From Corylus avellana (Eukaryota; Streptophyta; Magnoliopsida; Fagales; Betulaceae): a DNA stretch of 64,000 bases. Location: assembly GCF_901000735.1 (NCBI RefSeq), contig NC_081542.1:23389093-23453092 (forward strand), given 5' to 3'. The translations under genes were made by a program, and so were the position numbers. Shown piece by piece: positions 10,690 through 21,505 of this stretch (position 1 is its first letter; every line of letters starts with the position of its first letter). The notes under the pieces are model-generated. The model was given only the letters and a program-made list of their open reading frames with translations. It had not been told where the DNA came from and did no database searches.

Positions 10690-12141
10690 AAACAATTACT
10701 AAATGCAATGATTGACTGATTTTGATATATAGGAGCCTTGGGGGGTTCAAATCTAATGTGCAAAATAAAGTGGCTCCTGAGGGCTGCATTGCGGAGGGCT
10801 ACATAGCAATTGAGTTGGTGACGTTCTGCTCAATATATTTAGACAATGCACCGACATTTTACAATAGGCCGTAAAGAAACCCAGATGGGTGTAAAGGGGC
10901 GGGAACACGAGTCGACTTCAACCGACGCACATTGACACAATTGCGGACGTGAGTCGTGTTAATAGCATGTGCATGTATATTCATCTTACAGCCTTAGTTG
11001 TAAATTATAATTAAAGGATTTAATTTCAAATTGTAGGATGCACAAGGATACATTTAGGCAAGCATCCAATAGAGGGCGAACGACGGACGATCAGTTGAAA
11101 ACCCAACATTTTGAGCAATTTTGCAATTGGTACCGTGACTATGTAAGACTAATGTACATGTATACCTAGTAAATTCTCAAATGTTTTCTTGTCATTCCCT
11201 ATTCCCCAACCGCACTAACTACAGTTCATCATTGTATTTGACTCGTAGGTCGACTGTTCGGATGATCGACGAAGGAAGGCAATAGGTGAGAAACTAGTAA
11301 TGCATTGTAGATGGCCGATGATCTCAGTAATCCAATATAACAGATATGTGGTCAACGGTAAGTTGTTTCGCACTATAGCACATGGTGTGGGAAAGAGGTC
11401 TTAGAACAGTGGCATGTGCGTGCCAACTGTTTATGGCAAAACATACTACAGAAAGTTAACCCAAATACTTGAGGTGGAGTATTACTACAAGACGAAGTAT
11501 GTTATGTTCAAGTGTGATTAGGCAGACAACACAGGGGACAGGGGATACAAGGTGGACGAGTATGGCCTAACGCTTGTCAACTTCAAAAATCTTGTCCATA
11601 GGGGAGAACTAATTAGTGATGATGATCATGGCAACTACCACGAGAGTGAGCCACTCCTATTAAAGAGTAATCATCATTATGATCCGCATGATGATCCCAA
11701 ATACATCCAACCCGACTTAGCACCAATCAAAGCGTATATGATTTCATAAAATTTAACTATTGTACATTGATTGTCAATTGTTCAATATATAATTGTGTGT
11801 CATATTTCTTTCATTGTACACATAATAAATTGGGTGTGTGATGTATTTCGCAAGTCGATATGAGTACTCAGGGGAAGTCAAGAGCACGGATGGCATAATC
11901 TTCTGTGCCGCATACTACCGGTGGGCATGGGTCGAGACCGTACGTCTCTCTTGATAGTGAGACGTAGGACGTTGCTATGTTTGTGAGGGAGCAACCAAGT
12001 TATCGACCAGTACTTCCAGAGCACGAGGAAAGGCAGACACCTACGAGACACAATTATATCTTCAACATTGAAGATATTCCTGGCTCTTCGAGTGAGCTAG
12101 ACCTGTCTTTCCTTGACCCATCGGCCAACAAGCCTTACCTG

Positions 12142-15100
12142 TAAGACCCGAAAAAATAATTAAGTTTATTACTAGTAACCTCATAGTAATTTGAATTAAT
12201 TAGTAGAATAAATAATGTATGGAATAATTTAGAATAATAGATATAATAATAATAGTGACTTTATCATAATTGAGATATATATGAGATTGATTAATACTAA
12301 TAATTTTTGGGTGATAATAATATAATAATAATATTATTTAATGATGATATACTTATGTAATATAAGTTTTAGTGATAAAGAGATTAACTAATAATAATGT
12401 TAGTGTGACAATCGATTAATAAATAAAATAGGTTAATGGTATTAGAATAATAAAGTGCAGTAATAAGTTATAGTATGGTAATGATAAGTTGTGGTTAGAA
12501 TAAATAAATGTAGTGTGGAGAATTAAAGAGAACAAAAAAGATAGAATTAATATGAGGTGGGGTAATATAGCAATTTATAAAAGATGATGCTTTAAAATAA
12601 AAAGGAAATCTAACTAGTGCCACGTGTTGGGCTACCATTGGCTATGTGGGATATCTCTTATCCCTTTATCCCATCTCTTTCCCCTACTCTCATCTCACGC
12701 ACACCCTCTCTCCCCTTTCTTTCTTTCCTTCGTTCATTTCCTTCTCATCTCCTTCTCCCTTCTCTTCTTTACACACGCACCCACACATGGTTGAGAGGGA
12801 GAGACTATGAGATTGAGAGAGGAAGAGATGCTGACTGTGATGAGAGAGAATGAGGAAGAGAGAGAGAGCTGCTGTTGTCCGAAGAAGAAGAAAGAGGAAG
12901 AAATGAGAAGAAGAAGAAGAAGAAGAAAAAGAAGGTGATGAAACACAAGGGGATTCCGGCCATGGGTTTAGTGAGGTAAACATTCAAGCTTTCTCTTATG
13001 ATTTTCGTGTTACCGATGAGATTAGAAGCTAGAAATTGTGTGGATTTGTGAGGCTTTGATTTGGGTCCGAAAGTTGGGGTTCTTGAAAGGGATTTTGGGG
13101 ATTTTGTTATATGGTTGAATCTCTAGTTTCTATTTAAGGTTTTGTCCTACCCATTGGATTCCAAGCTTGAAATCACAATAATTTGGGGAATTTCTAATTA
13201 GGTCTGAAAATTGGAGAATTTTAATTAGAAGCCTAATTCCTAAAATTAATGTGGGGCTTTTATGTGTAGTTGATTGTTATGTATGACACTAGTTCCGGGT
13301 TGTTAGATTAATGGGTTGAAACTCCAATTCTACCTATTGGTAAAGTATGGACATAAACCCTAATTTTATATAGTTTGAATTAATTTGGGGCTTTTGGTAT
13401 GTAAACACTAGGAATTTTGTTTGAATGAATTAATTACATTTAAAGTGTTAATTAATCCTAGGTTTTCATGGGATTCCATGGAAATTGATACGTATGGGGT
13501 TTAGGTTCTAATATGACATTGTAAGTGTTTATGAGTATTATAAATTGGGGTAAACGACAATGGGAATGGATATGTATATATATGTTACATAGATAAGGGA
13601 GTAAATAAGTATTTAATGTGATAAGTAGTAAATAGATAAGTAGATGGGTATAATGAGTTTTAATAGTAAACATGTAGATCAACATAAAGCATGATAGGGT
13701 CATAGAATAAAAACTATTTGGTTAACTGATGGGGTGTGATACTTGTAGTGCTCAAGTATCTTTATAGAGTGTGAGTTGTTAAGTTAAGAATAGAGCTTAA
13801 TTATGTGTTTATTATGTAAATGCTTAGGTGCATTGCGGTTGAAAAAAGAGTCCACCGAAGGGTACTCAAGCGAACAAGGTAAGTATTTTACTTACTAGGC
13901 AAAAAGATACTATGGTTTAAAGTATAAAAGATGTTTTGAATGAGTGATTGATACAAGGTGTCTTGTGATTATATGACTATTTAATGATGTTCCATGAGAT
14001 GTGTTGGATGAATGTTTCATAAAATATTTTTATGAGCTTTTATGGGTTTACAAGATAATGTGATGATTATGTTGTTATGAGCATTTTGATGGTCCACATA
14101 GTTTATGACATAATTCTATGATTTTATGATACGAGTTATGATAGTACATGAGTTCAAGGATTTATTGACATAAGCATGAACATGACATGGGCAATGAAAC
14201 GGAAACGGGGTGACAACTCCGGTAGTGATTGAGTGTGGTCTCACTACTGTAGAGCTGGCCTATGCATAACGGAAATGGGGTTCAACTCCGGTGGTGATTG
14301 AGTGTGGTCTCACTACCGTAGAGCTGGCCCATGCATAACATAAACTGGGTTCAACTTCGGTGGTGATTAAGTGTGGTCTCACTACCGTAGAGCTGGCCCT
14401 ATGCATAATGAAAAACGGGGTGACAACTCCGGTGGTGATTGAATGTGGTCTCACTACCACGAGCTGGCCTCATGTATGAATTCGGTAGTGATTGAGTATG
14501 GTCTCACTACCGAGAGTTGGCTATGTGTATGACTCCGATGGTGATTGAGTATGGTCTTACTACCGTGGAGTTGGCCTAATGCATAATGGAAAACAGGGTG
14601 ACAACTCCGGTGGTAATTGAGTGTGGTCTCACTACCGTGAGCTGACCTGATGCATGACTCTAGTGATGATTGAGTATGGTCTCACTACCGTTGAGCTGGC
14701 CGCATGTATGACTCTGATGGTGATTGAGTATGGTCTCACTACTGTTGAGCGGGCCTTGTGTATAACTCTGGTGGTGATTGAGTATTGTCTCACTACCGAG
14801 AGCTAGCCTCACAATGGAACTAGCACAAGATGATGAGCATGAGCATAAGCATGCATAGCATATGATTGTATGATGATGATGATTGGTTTTGTATGATTTT
14901 TATACTAGACCTATCAATATGCATATGTGACTGGTATGAGATGGAGCATATATGTATATTGTTATGGCTAGACATTGCATGATGACTTCCCTATGTTTTA
15001 TCGTTGAGCTATGTATCTTGCAAGTGTGAACAAAGTTCAATTGTTATTTTGGAAAGCCTAGTAAGTTCTATACTACTGAGCGTCTTTATTTCATGGAGAC

Positions 15101-15443
15101 GACAGGCTCATAAATTCGCCTGCATCATGGGTGGTGGTGATTCCCATGGTGCAGACAATGTTGTAGATGCAGGTACAGAGACGGCAGATGAGGATCTTGT
15201 TGCCATGTATTTAGGCCACAATGTTCAAGGCCTAGATGCGTCAAGGGTTGATTTCGTTGGACTAGTTATTAAGCCTTTTTGTTAGAGCATTTATGTATAT
15301 GCTTAGATGTTAGTATTGTGTATATGGCATCGTGATGCATGTGACACTTTGTTTAGCCATTCATTTGTATGTAAGTTTTACTAACATAAATGTATTTGTC
15401 AGCTCTAATGTGTTATGTTTGCCGTATGTTATTTATGTTCCGC
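12142..15443. mobile_element. probable long LTR (Gypsy-type) nested in the CACTA, incomplete
   Basis: Directly after the last transposase-like text the sequence changes at 'tgtaagacccgaaaa', a start seen in long LTRs of plant Gypsy elements. It then shows AT-rich text, a purine/pyrimidine-biased stretch (12660-12950), a conserved-looking 'aacaaggtaagta' near 13874 and a minisatellite (14195-14818). No gag or pol and no partner LTR is seen. The right end is lost in the gap at 15444. The CT/GA-rich open frames at 12617-12987 are low-complexity, not genes. The class assignment is an inference. Confidence 0.4.
14195..14818 (+). repeat. minisatellite, about 10 units of 50-70 bp
   Basis: Each unit contains 'ggtggtgattgagt' followed by 'tggtctcactacc', 'gagctggcc' and 'atgcata' or 'atgtatga'. 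Long units (about 70 bp) carry an extra 'aaacggggtgacaa' block; short ones (about 54 bp) lack it. Ten units can be counted, with the later ones more diverged. The open frame on the minus strand at 14260-14460 is only this repeat. Confidence 0.9.
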
Positions 15444-15543
15444 NNNNNNNNNNNNNNNNNNNNNNNNNNNNNNNNNNNNNNNNNNNNNNNNNNNNNNNNN
15501 NNNNNNNNNNNNNNNNNNNNNNNNNNNNNNNNNNNNNNNNNNN
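15444..15543. other. assembly gap (100 N)
   Basis: Exactly 100 N between the putative long LTR and a second block of CACTA subterminal repeats. Confidence 0.95.
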
Positions 15544-16786
15544 TACGTTACCATTTTTTTAACATGTTACCAAACTGGTAACGTGTCACTATGACACGTT
15601 ACCAAACTAGTAACGTGCTAATTAGTCACGTGTCAATATGCCACGTTACCAAATTTGTAACGTGTCATACTAACATGTTACCATTTGGTAACGTGTCATG
15701 CGTGACACGTTACCAAATATTAATATATCATGTTATTAATATATTAATATATATGAATTTGATTAATATTAATATAATATCATAATACAATAAACAAGGG
15801 AAAATTTATATGGTTTTCTATATATATATATATAATTATTTTAGTTTTTATTCACTAATTAACGTAACTGATCAAGTATATGTTATTTAATTCACTAAAC
15901 TAATTAATAGACATTAGGTTATGCATTAATTAATAGAAATTAGGTTGCTATGTATATACATGTTATTAATATATCATGTTATTACTATATATAGTAACCT
16001 AATTATAACATGTATATAGTAATTACTATTATAATAGTAATTAGATTATAACCTAATGTCTATTAATTAATGCTATTTCATATATCATGTACAATTATTT
16101 AATTAATACAAATCATTTACTATCATGTGCGTGGCTTTCGTTTGACTACACATGCTGATTGATTGTCTATTTTATCATTTGCGGTTAATGCGGAGAAGTC
16201 TAGGCAGTCATGATAGCGTTCACTCGGATTTGGTTGGGTATAGTTTGAGTCATGTTTTGTATGGGTATATTCGGGAACAACGTAACTTGCATATTTTATA
16301 TGTTTTGTTGATGTATATATGATATATTTGTTTAGTAACAATGTTTATGTATAGAGATCGTTTTAATTAGTTGGTGGATTGTTTGTGATAATTTACTGTT
16401 TTTGAGTTGGTTGGTGGATTATTTGTGGTAGTGTTTACTGTTTTTGAGTTAGTTGGTGGACTATTTGTGATAATTTGTGGATTATCGTATATCAGGTGCG
16501 CACAGAGAAATTTTTTTAAAAAAAGATAAAATAAATTTCAAGGCATATTTGGTGACGTGTCAACATTTAACACATTACCTTACATTTGGTAACGTGTCAA
16601 ATCCTAACACGTTACAAAAGGGTAACGTGTCAGAACCTGATATGTTACTAAATCTCCAATGGTGACGACCAAAGTTTTAACTCGCCAGACACATTATTGT
16701 TGGCACGTTACTAACCATTTGTAACGTATTAACAGCCTTGACACGTTACTAACGGTCCATTACAAATAAATAAAATTCTTGTAGTG
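15544..16786. repeat. CACTA subterminal repeats, right side (two blocks)
   Basis: 15544-15720 has the same 'taacgtgtca'/'tgacacgtta' motifs as the left end. It is followed by an AT-rich tract (15715-15815) almost the same as 5600-5705 and in the same orientation. 15821-16540 shows nothing recognisable. 16545-16770 holds a second motif block and then the terminus. A same-orientation copy of the left-end interior near the right end is unusual for one simple element. Confidence 0.65.
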
Positions 16787-16789
16787 AGG

Positions 16790-17455
16790 TCTGGGCTGCC
16801 TCTTCTAGTCTCAAGCCTGTTAAACTCGAGCTCCTCTAATGGTCTCAAGCCCATTGAACTTAGGTTGCTCTAATGGTTCCAAGCCCACTAGGTCTGGGCA
16901 ACTCTGCTGTAGTCCCTTAATTCTTTTAGATAATTAGTAAATCCATCTATAAGAATTTTTAAGATGTGTCATTCGGCTCGTGAACGGACCTTGCTTAGAT
17001 TTTCTAATGGGGCCTATAAGAGAAGTTAATTAATTAATTCTAGTAGTTTTGCATGCGTTTTCCACGTTGATATTACATAATTAAAGTTTTTTTTATTTTT
17101 TTTATTATTTTTTTTTTCTTATGAATAAGTTTCAATTTTCATTCAAACACAAATCTGAGAAACTCACGCTCCAGCAGAACAAACTGAAAACTAGTGCAGC
17201 AGCTAGTTCTACTTCTACACACTCAATATGCATAACTGCAGAAAACCACACGTGGGAAACAACAAAACACCGAACAAGACTCTAATTCTAATACTGACCA
17301 AGTAGAAAATGTGAAAGAGTTCTTATGTTCAACTATTAACAATTTATTGTCCGAATTGTTAACAATCTGAACTGTAAAATTGTAAATAAGATGTATTTGG
17401 AACAGTGAAAAATGAGAAATTGCATTGTGAAAAATTTCAATGAAAGTTGATAAAA
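16790..17455. other. no gene; right flank of CACTA
   Basis: Starts with two or three imperfect copies of a text with 'ctcaagccc' and 'ctctaatggt' (16810-16900), probably part of the older repeat into which the CACTA inserted. The rest is AT-rich without open frames. Confidence 0.45.
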
Positions 17456-17458
17456 ATA

Positions 17459-17720
17459 AGTAAATTTAATCATATAATCAATACTTTAACACTCCCTCTC
17501 ATTTTTGAGTTCAAACTCTATTTTAATATGTGATGTTCATTACGTGAAATATTTAATTAAAATGTGGGTAAATTTGATGGAGTCAAGGTTTGAACAACCT
17601 TCGGTTAAATTACTAGTCATTCCAAAAAACTTAGGACAAGTGATGATTTAATTTATATAGTATTAGAGCTCACATATGAGGGGGAGTGTTAAAGTATTGG
17701 TTAAATGATTAAATTTATTT
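17459..17720. mobile_element. MITE with about 45-bp inverted ends
   Basis: The left arm 'taaatttaatcatataatca' onward to 'cactccctctcat' is matched in inverse by 17676-17720, which includes 'atgagggggagtgttaaagt'. No coding capacity. Related AT-rich text with 'ttaatcatttaatcac' continues to about 17800. Fragments of the same family appear in the introns near 48030 and 48480. Confidence 0.6.
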
Positions 17721-17807
17721 CTTTCTATTAACTTAATCATTTAATCACTATAGTTGATAGAAAAAGATAAATCTAATAATTTAATTAATACTTTAACGGT
17801 AAAAATA

Positions 17808-17960
17808 TCATAGAATCATAGCATGGTCAAAATCATAGGGAAGAAGAAAATCCCCTTGTACGTGGAAACAGGAAAAGTTGATGGTTCTTTCCAAAAAGAA
17901 AGATGGCTCTTTTTTATGCTAGACAGATGTTTTAACCATTACCTAATTCACACGCTCAAT
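17808..17960 (+). repeat. dispersed repeat, partner of 2220-2345
   Basis: Same-orientation partner of the segment at 2220-2345. It contains a 61-codon open frame (17823-18008) with no recognised domain; the equivalent at 2220 is not open, so coding is unlikely. Confidence 0.5.
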
Positions 17961-18572
17961 TTCGGTTTACGGATCCAGATTGTTCTTAGAGCTACCTGTT
18001 TGGCATGATGGATTTTTCCTTACCCGAAAATAATTATTGTGGTATAAAATTTTGAATTGTTTTTTTAATTGAAAAGTGTTTTGTAGTAATTTTTTTATTT
18101 AAATAATAATAAAAAAATGAATGATGTAATATTAAAAAAAAAAAGAGAATATTTTGATAATTTTTTTAAAAAAATTTTAAAAAATGGTTTATAAATAATA
18201 TCTAGTTGAGGGAATGTGTTTGGCAATGGCCATGGATAGTTACTATTCATACTTTACACATTTTAAACTCCAAACATTCTTATTATTTACTTTACATCAA
18301 TAACTTTTTATTATTATTTAATTTTTTTTTTTTTTCATACCACATACTCTTACTTTTTTTCCACATCAATCAATTTTTACTATAATAACAAATCACTTAA
18401 CAGTAACACGCCAATGCCGAACCTAGTTTCTTTGCCAATGGTCGTAAAAAAGGTCTTATACTATTCCTCTCAAAATCAACTCTCCAATCTTCTTATTTTT
18501 TATATCACATCAATCACTTTTTTATTACTATTCAAATAAAAAAATTATTACAAAACAACTTCTTTCATTTTC

Positions 18573-18738
18573 TTATTAAGAATATTATGTTAGGGTTATT
18601 TACTTTCTTAGGTATTATTAGTCTACTAGGTTTACCTTTCCTTAGTCTATTAAGTTACTTGTCTCTCTATAAATAGAGACATTTATATTCATTATCAACA
18701 CAATCATAATAGAAGAGATGTAGTTCTATATGCTTTCG

Positions 18739-18770
<32 letters not shown>

Positions 18771-19692
18771 TCTAATATATTATCCAATATATTTAACATG
18801 GTATCAGAGTCACTTTTCGGTGGCCTTCAATAAACGTCTTTGACGTTTTCTGGCACTCCCTCCGGTGACCTCCCTTTTCCGTTCGTCTGCACGCCGCCAA
18901 GCGATCATCCGCTCAAAATCTCTTCCACGCCTTCATCGTAGCCTCATTTGGAAAAATGAATCCCAGATTCTAGCTTGCGAGGCACAAATCTACAGATTTG
19001 TGGAAGATCCGCCGCCATCGGACCTCCAGCAACACCTCTGCCACGTTAGCACTTTCAACCCGATCCAAAACGGCCAACCCGGTCTAGTGGGTTAAACCAG
19101 ATCCACGGATCTGACAATTTGATTTGTCAACTCGACTAAGCGGGTCAACCCGGTCTAATGGGTTAGACTCAGATCCACAGATCTGGCAATCCAATCCATC
19201 AACTTGACCAAGCGGATCCATCCAAGGCATCTTCAACCCGATCCAGAACCGGGTTGAGGGGGATATTGGAGTATTTGAGAAATCACCTGGATCCAAGATT
19301 TTCAACCCAATGGGTTAGAACCGGGTTCTGCCACCGCCAGCCTCCGTGCACCACCTTCGGCTGCCAAACTCCGGCCACCTTCGACAACTTTTTCAGCGAA
19401 TTTATTTTTCTTTCCATTTTCTTTTACCCAAACTCAAGTTTACACATTGAATTTGAGGAGATGTTAAGAATATTATGTTAGGGTTTACTTGTTATTTACT
19501 TTCTTAGGTATTATTAGTCTACTAGGTTTACCTGTTTACTTTTTCTTAGTGTATTAGGTTACTTGTCTCTCTATAAATAGAGGCATTTGTATTCATTACC
19601 AACACAATCATTATAGAAGAGATGTAGTCCTATATACTTTCGCTCTCTCTCTCTTTCTTCCGCTTCTAATATATTATCTAATATATTTAACA
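18573..19692 (+). mobile_element. TRIM-like miniature LTR retrotransposon
   Basis: Left LTR 18573-18798 and right LTR 19462-19692 share most of their sequence, from 'ttaagaatattatgttaggg' to 'atatatttaaca', including 'ctctctataaatagag' (a likely TATA box) and a CT repeat of different length. A primer binding site TGGTATCAGAGTC starts at 18799, directly after the left LTR, matching initiator Met-tRNA except near its end. A purine-rich 'gaggaga' precedes the right LTR. Flanks show TTTTC on both sides, a probable 5-bp target duplication. The 663-bp interior has no gag or pol. It includes a doubled block of about 73 bp with 'agatccac(g/a)gatctg' (about 19075-19215). It would need enzymes from other elements. 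Confidence 0.75.
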
Positions 19693-20040
19693 TTTTCATA
19701 CAAAACATTCTTACTTTTTTTCTCATATCAATTAAATCGCTACAATTTCGAGCTTTTTTTTATTTAAAAAAAAAAGGCCATCAGCAAACATATATAGCCA
19801 TTATATTTTTTTGAATACCAAATGTAAATCTTTTTTTTTCTTGTAATTGACATGACAATTATTGGCGCAGGTCTTCAAGTCAAGACGGACCGGGATCCCC
19901 GGCAATGGGCTCAAAATTGCCCATCCCAAATTTTATAAATCTGAACGAACCGTGCAATGTCATCTAAGAGCCACGGTATCCTTCTATAAATAAATTAATA
20001 AAATATTATTTACATTAAAAAAATGAATGTAAAATAAAAT

Positions 20041-20648
20041 ATTATTTACACCCTCCTCCTCCCAAAACCCAGTCTCCGGCGAATCCATCTTCAACGCCGG
20101 CCCCGTAAACTCAATGCCGGCCATAACCGGCTACGCCGAGTCCGACACCGACGGCCCGCAACTCTCGCTCTTGGCCTCACTGTCGGAAAACGGCGTCAGC
20201 GAAAACGACGACGATGATAAAGACGAAGACGACTGGAAACTGGCCGGCCATGTTGTGGGTTTGGTGCAAGCAGAGGGACTGAAATTCCCTGCTAATCAGG
20301 CTTTGGGTGCAAGAATCTCCATCACAGAAGACCAGGTTCCAGTGACTCCAATAACTCCAAGTTGATTCTATCCAAGTGTTTCCTATGAGGGAGGGCTCGG
20401 CGCCGGAAGTTTATTTAGGTGGCGGCGAGGTTCTGGGGACCATGCAGATGCTGTCGAAGGTGCTGGGTATGGATGCGCAGGTTGCTGAGAGCCGCGGGGA
20501 AGTGCTGGGAGTGCTGACCCAGTTCAGAAATCCTCCGGTGGTGGGGGCTGGCTTGCAGGAGCAGATAGCTTATCCTGATCTTGGGGAGGAATGCAATGAG
20601 GGAGGTTTGGGGGAGGTGGCATTAATTCAGGCAGAGGATGATATCTGA
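20041..20648 (+). pseudogene. captured host gene fragment of unknown origin inside the outer MULE
   Basis: Open frame 20114-20365 reads MPAITGYAESDTDGPQLSLL and then an acidic run (ENDDDDKDEDDWKLAG). A second frame, 20376-20648, reads MREGSAPEVYLGGGEVLGTM and LTQFRNPPVVGAGLQEQ. The two frames differ, and a short junction at 20366-20375 separates them. High GC and codon-like composition contrast with the surrounding AT-rich DNA, as expected for sequence captured from a gene. I do not recognise the family and assign no function. The two parts may come from one gene with a frameshift or from two sources. Confidence 0.45.
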
Positions 20649-20707
20649 AATTTGGGCACTATTAAGGGGGTAAGAAGTGAACAGGAGAAAGGGGGGTCAG
20701 ATATGGC

Positions 20708-21505
20708 GGGACAGGCTTACCTGCGGTAGACAAAACTACCGCATATCTGCGGTAGTTTTGTCGGAAGGCTGGGATTTTAAGTTGGGCTTTTTTAACCCCA
20801 AAGGCTAACGTGAACTTAGAAAAAAAAAAAAATGCCGTCAAAAACAAACATTTTGGCCGTGAACACCCATCCAAACAAAAAACCCGAACATGTAAACGAT
20901 TCAAAGCGATAAAATCCAAACAAAAAACCCACTTGATCTGCTCGTTAATCGTGGCCTCACACTCGTCGGAGTAGTTCTTGCGAGAAAGCAAGAGGTGAGG
21001 GACGGTGGGATGAAATCGAGCTCCTTTTTGGCCTCCTCAAAGGGCTGGAACACGACGCCAGTGGGCGGAAGGTCGTTCGGACCCTTTGACCCATCCAATA
21101 CTTTTTCTACCCAAATCCTTGGTTTTGGGTAGAAAAAGAAAACAAATCTGGTCGGTTTTGGGTAGAAAAAGAGAAAGACGGAAAATAATGCAAAAGAAAA
21201 CAGAGAAAATAATGCATAAAATAATCAACCTTTGGAGGAGATATGCGGCTGGTAGAGGTTCAATCCTGGCTCCTTGACCAAGATCCTCAGCCCTGGTGGC
21301 TACTACAGCCAATGGAGCGCTGGTTTTGGGTATGGTGAGAAAAAAGAGAGGGAGACGGTTTGGGTAAAAAAAAAAAAAAAATTGAAGTTAACGGAATTTT
21401 TGATGGCTTTTTTTTTTTTTTTTTTCATGTTAGCCTTTTGGGTTTAAAAAACTCTAACTTAAAATCCCAGCGGTAGTTTTGTCTACCGCAGGTAAGCCTG
21501 TCCCC
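20708..21505. mobile_element. Mutator-like element nested in the outer MULE, carrying a ferritin fragment
   Basis: Inverted ends start GGGACAGGCTTACCTGCGGT and extend about 80 bp in modified form, including 'gctgggattttaagtt'. A perfect 9-bp duplication AGATATGGC lies at 20699-20707 and 21506-21514. The left arm has a small extra palindrome (ctgcggtagttttgtc repeated). The 798-bp element has no transposase; its interior includes an antisense ferritin fragment. It inserted into the outer element after the outer was formed. Confidence 0.85.
20933..21092 (-). pseudogene. ferritin gene fragment captured by the nested MULE
   Basis: On the minus strand it reads GSKGPNDLPPTGVVFQPFEE, then AKKELDFIPPSL. 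After a one-base frameshift it reads RKNYSDECEATINEQI. This is the end of the plant ferritin extension peptide and the start of helix A of the ferritin shell, whose conserved text in plants includes GVVFEPFEEVKKEL and a DECEA..NEQI motif. The coding match stops after 'atcaa' at a GT that corresponds to an intron donor, and intron-like sequence follows, so the capture was of genomic DNA. No iron-binding ferroxidase core beyond this point is present. It cannot make ferritin. Confidence 0.85.

Larger units (their letters stand above)
7802..12140 (+). pseudogene. CACTA transposase (TNP2/Transposase_21 type), degenerate
   Basis: Starts at 7802 with MDKSWM, the usual start of the transposase-associated N-terminal domain, and soon loses frame. 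The core domain is clearest at 8085-8888: KYEELLRKADKPLH, NTYEAKRFLRDMGLGYEKI, KDGVLRHPADGEAWKSFD, RNIRLGLTSDGFNYFGN. It continues through DIDVYLQALIEELKELWN (8928-9113), RRYLPMDHPWRRNRRTFD (9245 on, another frame), LDVMHIEKNVMDNILGT (9520-9870), and a DUF4218-like part to about 10160. After the inserted MITE a DUF4216-like part follows (10735-11748), with 11552-11749 still open. In-frame TAGs stand at 8889, 8925, 9111, 9868, 11402 and 11519, four of them where the family has Trp and two where it has Gln. At least two frameshifts are also present. It cannot make an active transposase. Confidence 0.85.
5217..16786. mobile_element. CACTA (EnSpm) DNA transposon, degenerate, with nested material
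   Basis: The left end starts CACTACAAAAAAATT and the right end finishes AATTCTTGTAGTG, an inverted match to it. The 3-bp target duplication AGG lies at 5214-5216 and 16787-16789. Both ends are followed inward by many short inverted motifs built on 'acgtgtca' and 'tgacacgttac', typical of CACTA subterminal transposase-binding repeats. A broken TNP2-type transposase lies between the ends (7802-12140). Total span is about 11.6 kb, but four N runs lie inside, so its true length and the placement of the internal contigs are uncertain. The transposase carries many stops, so the copy is non-autonomous. Confidence 0.8.

Noticed and set aside
12617..12987. Several overlapping open frames on both strands.
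   Set aside because: They come from a CT/GA-rich low-complexity stretch with no domain or splice context.
14260..14460. 66-codon open frame on the minus strand with repeated motifs.
   Set aside because: It is a translation of the minisatellite.
20933..21092. Functional ferritin gene.
   Set aside because: Only a short N-terminal piece is present, with a frameshift and no ferroxidase core, inside a transposon.
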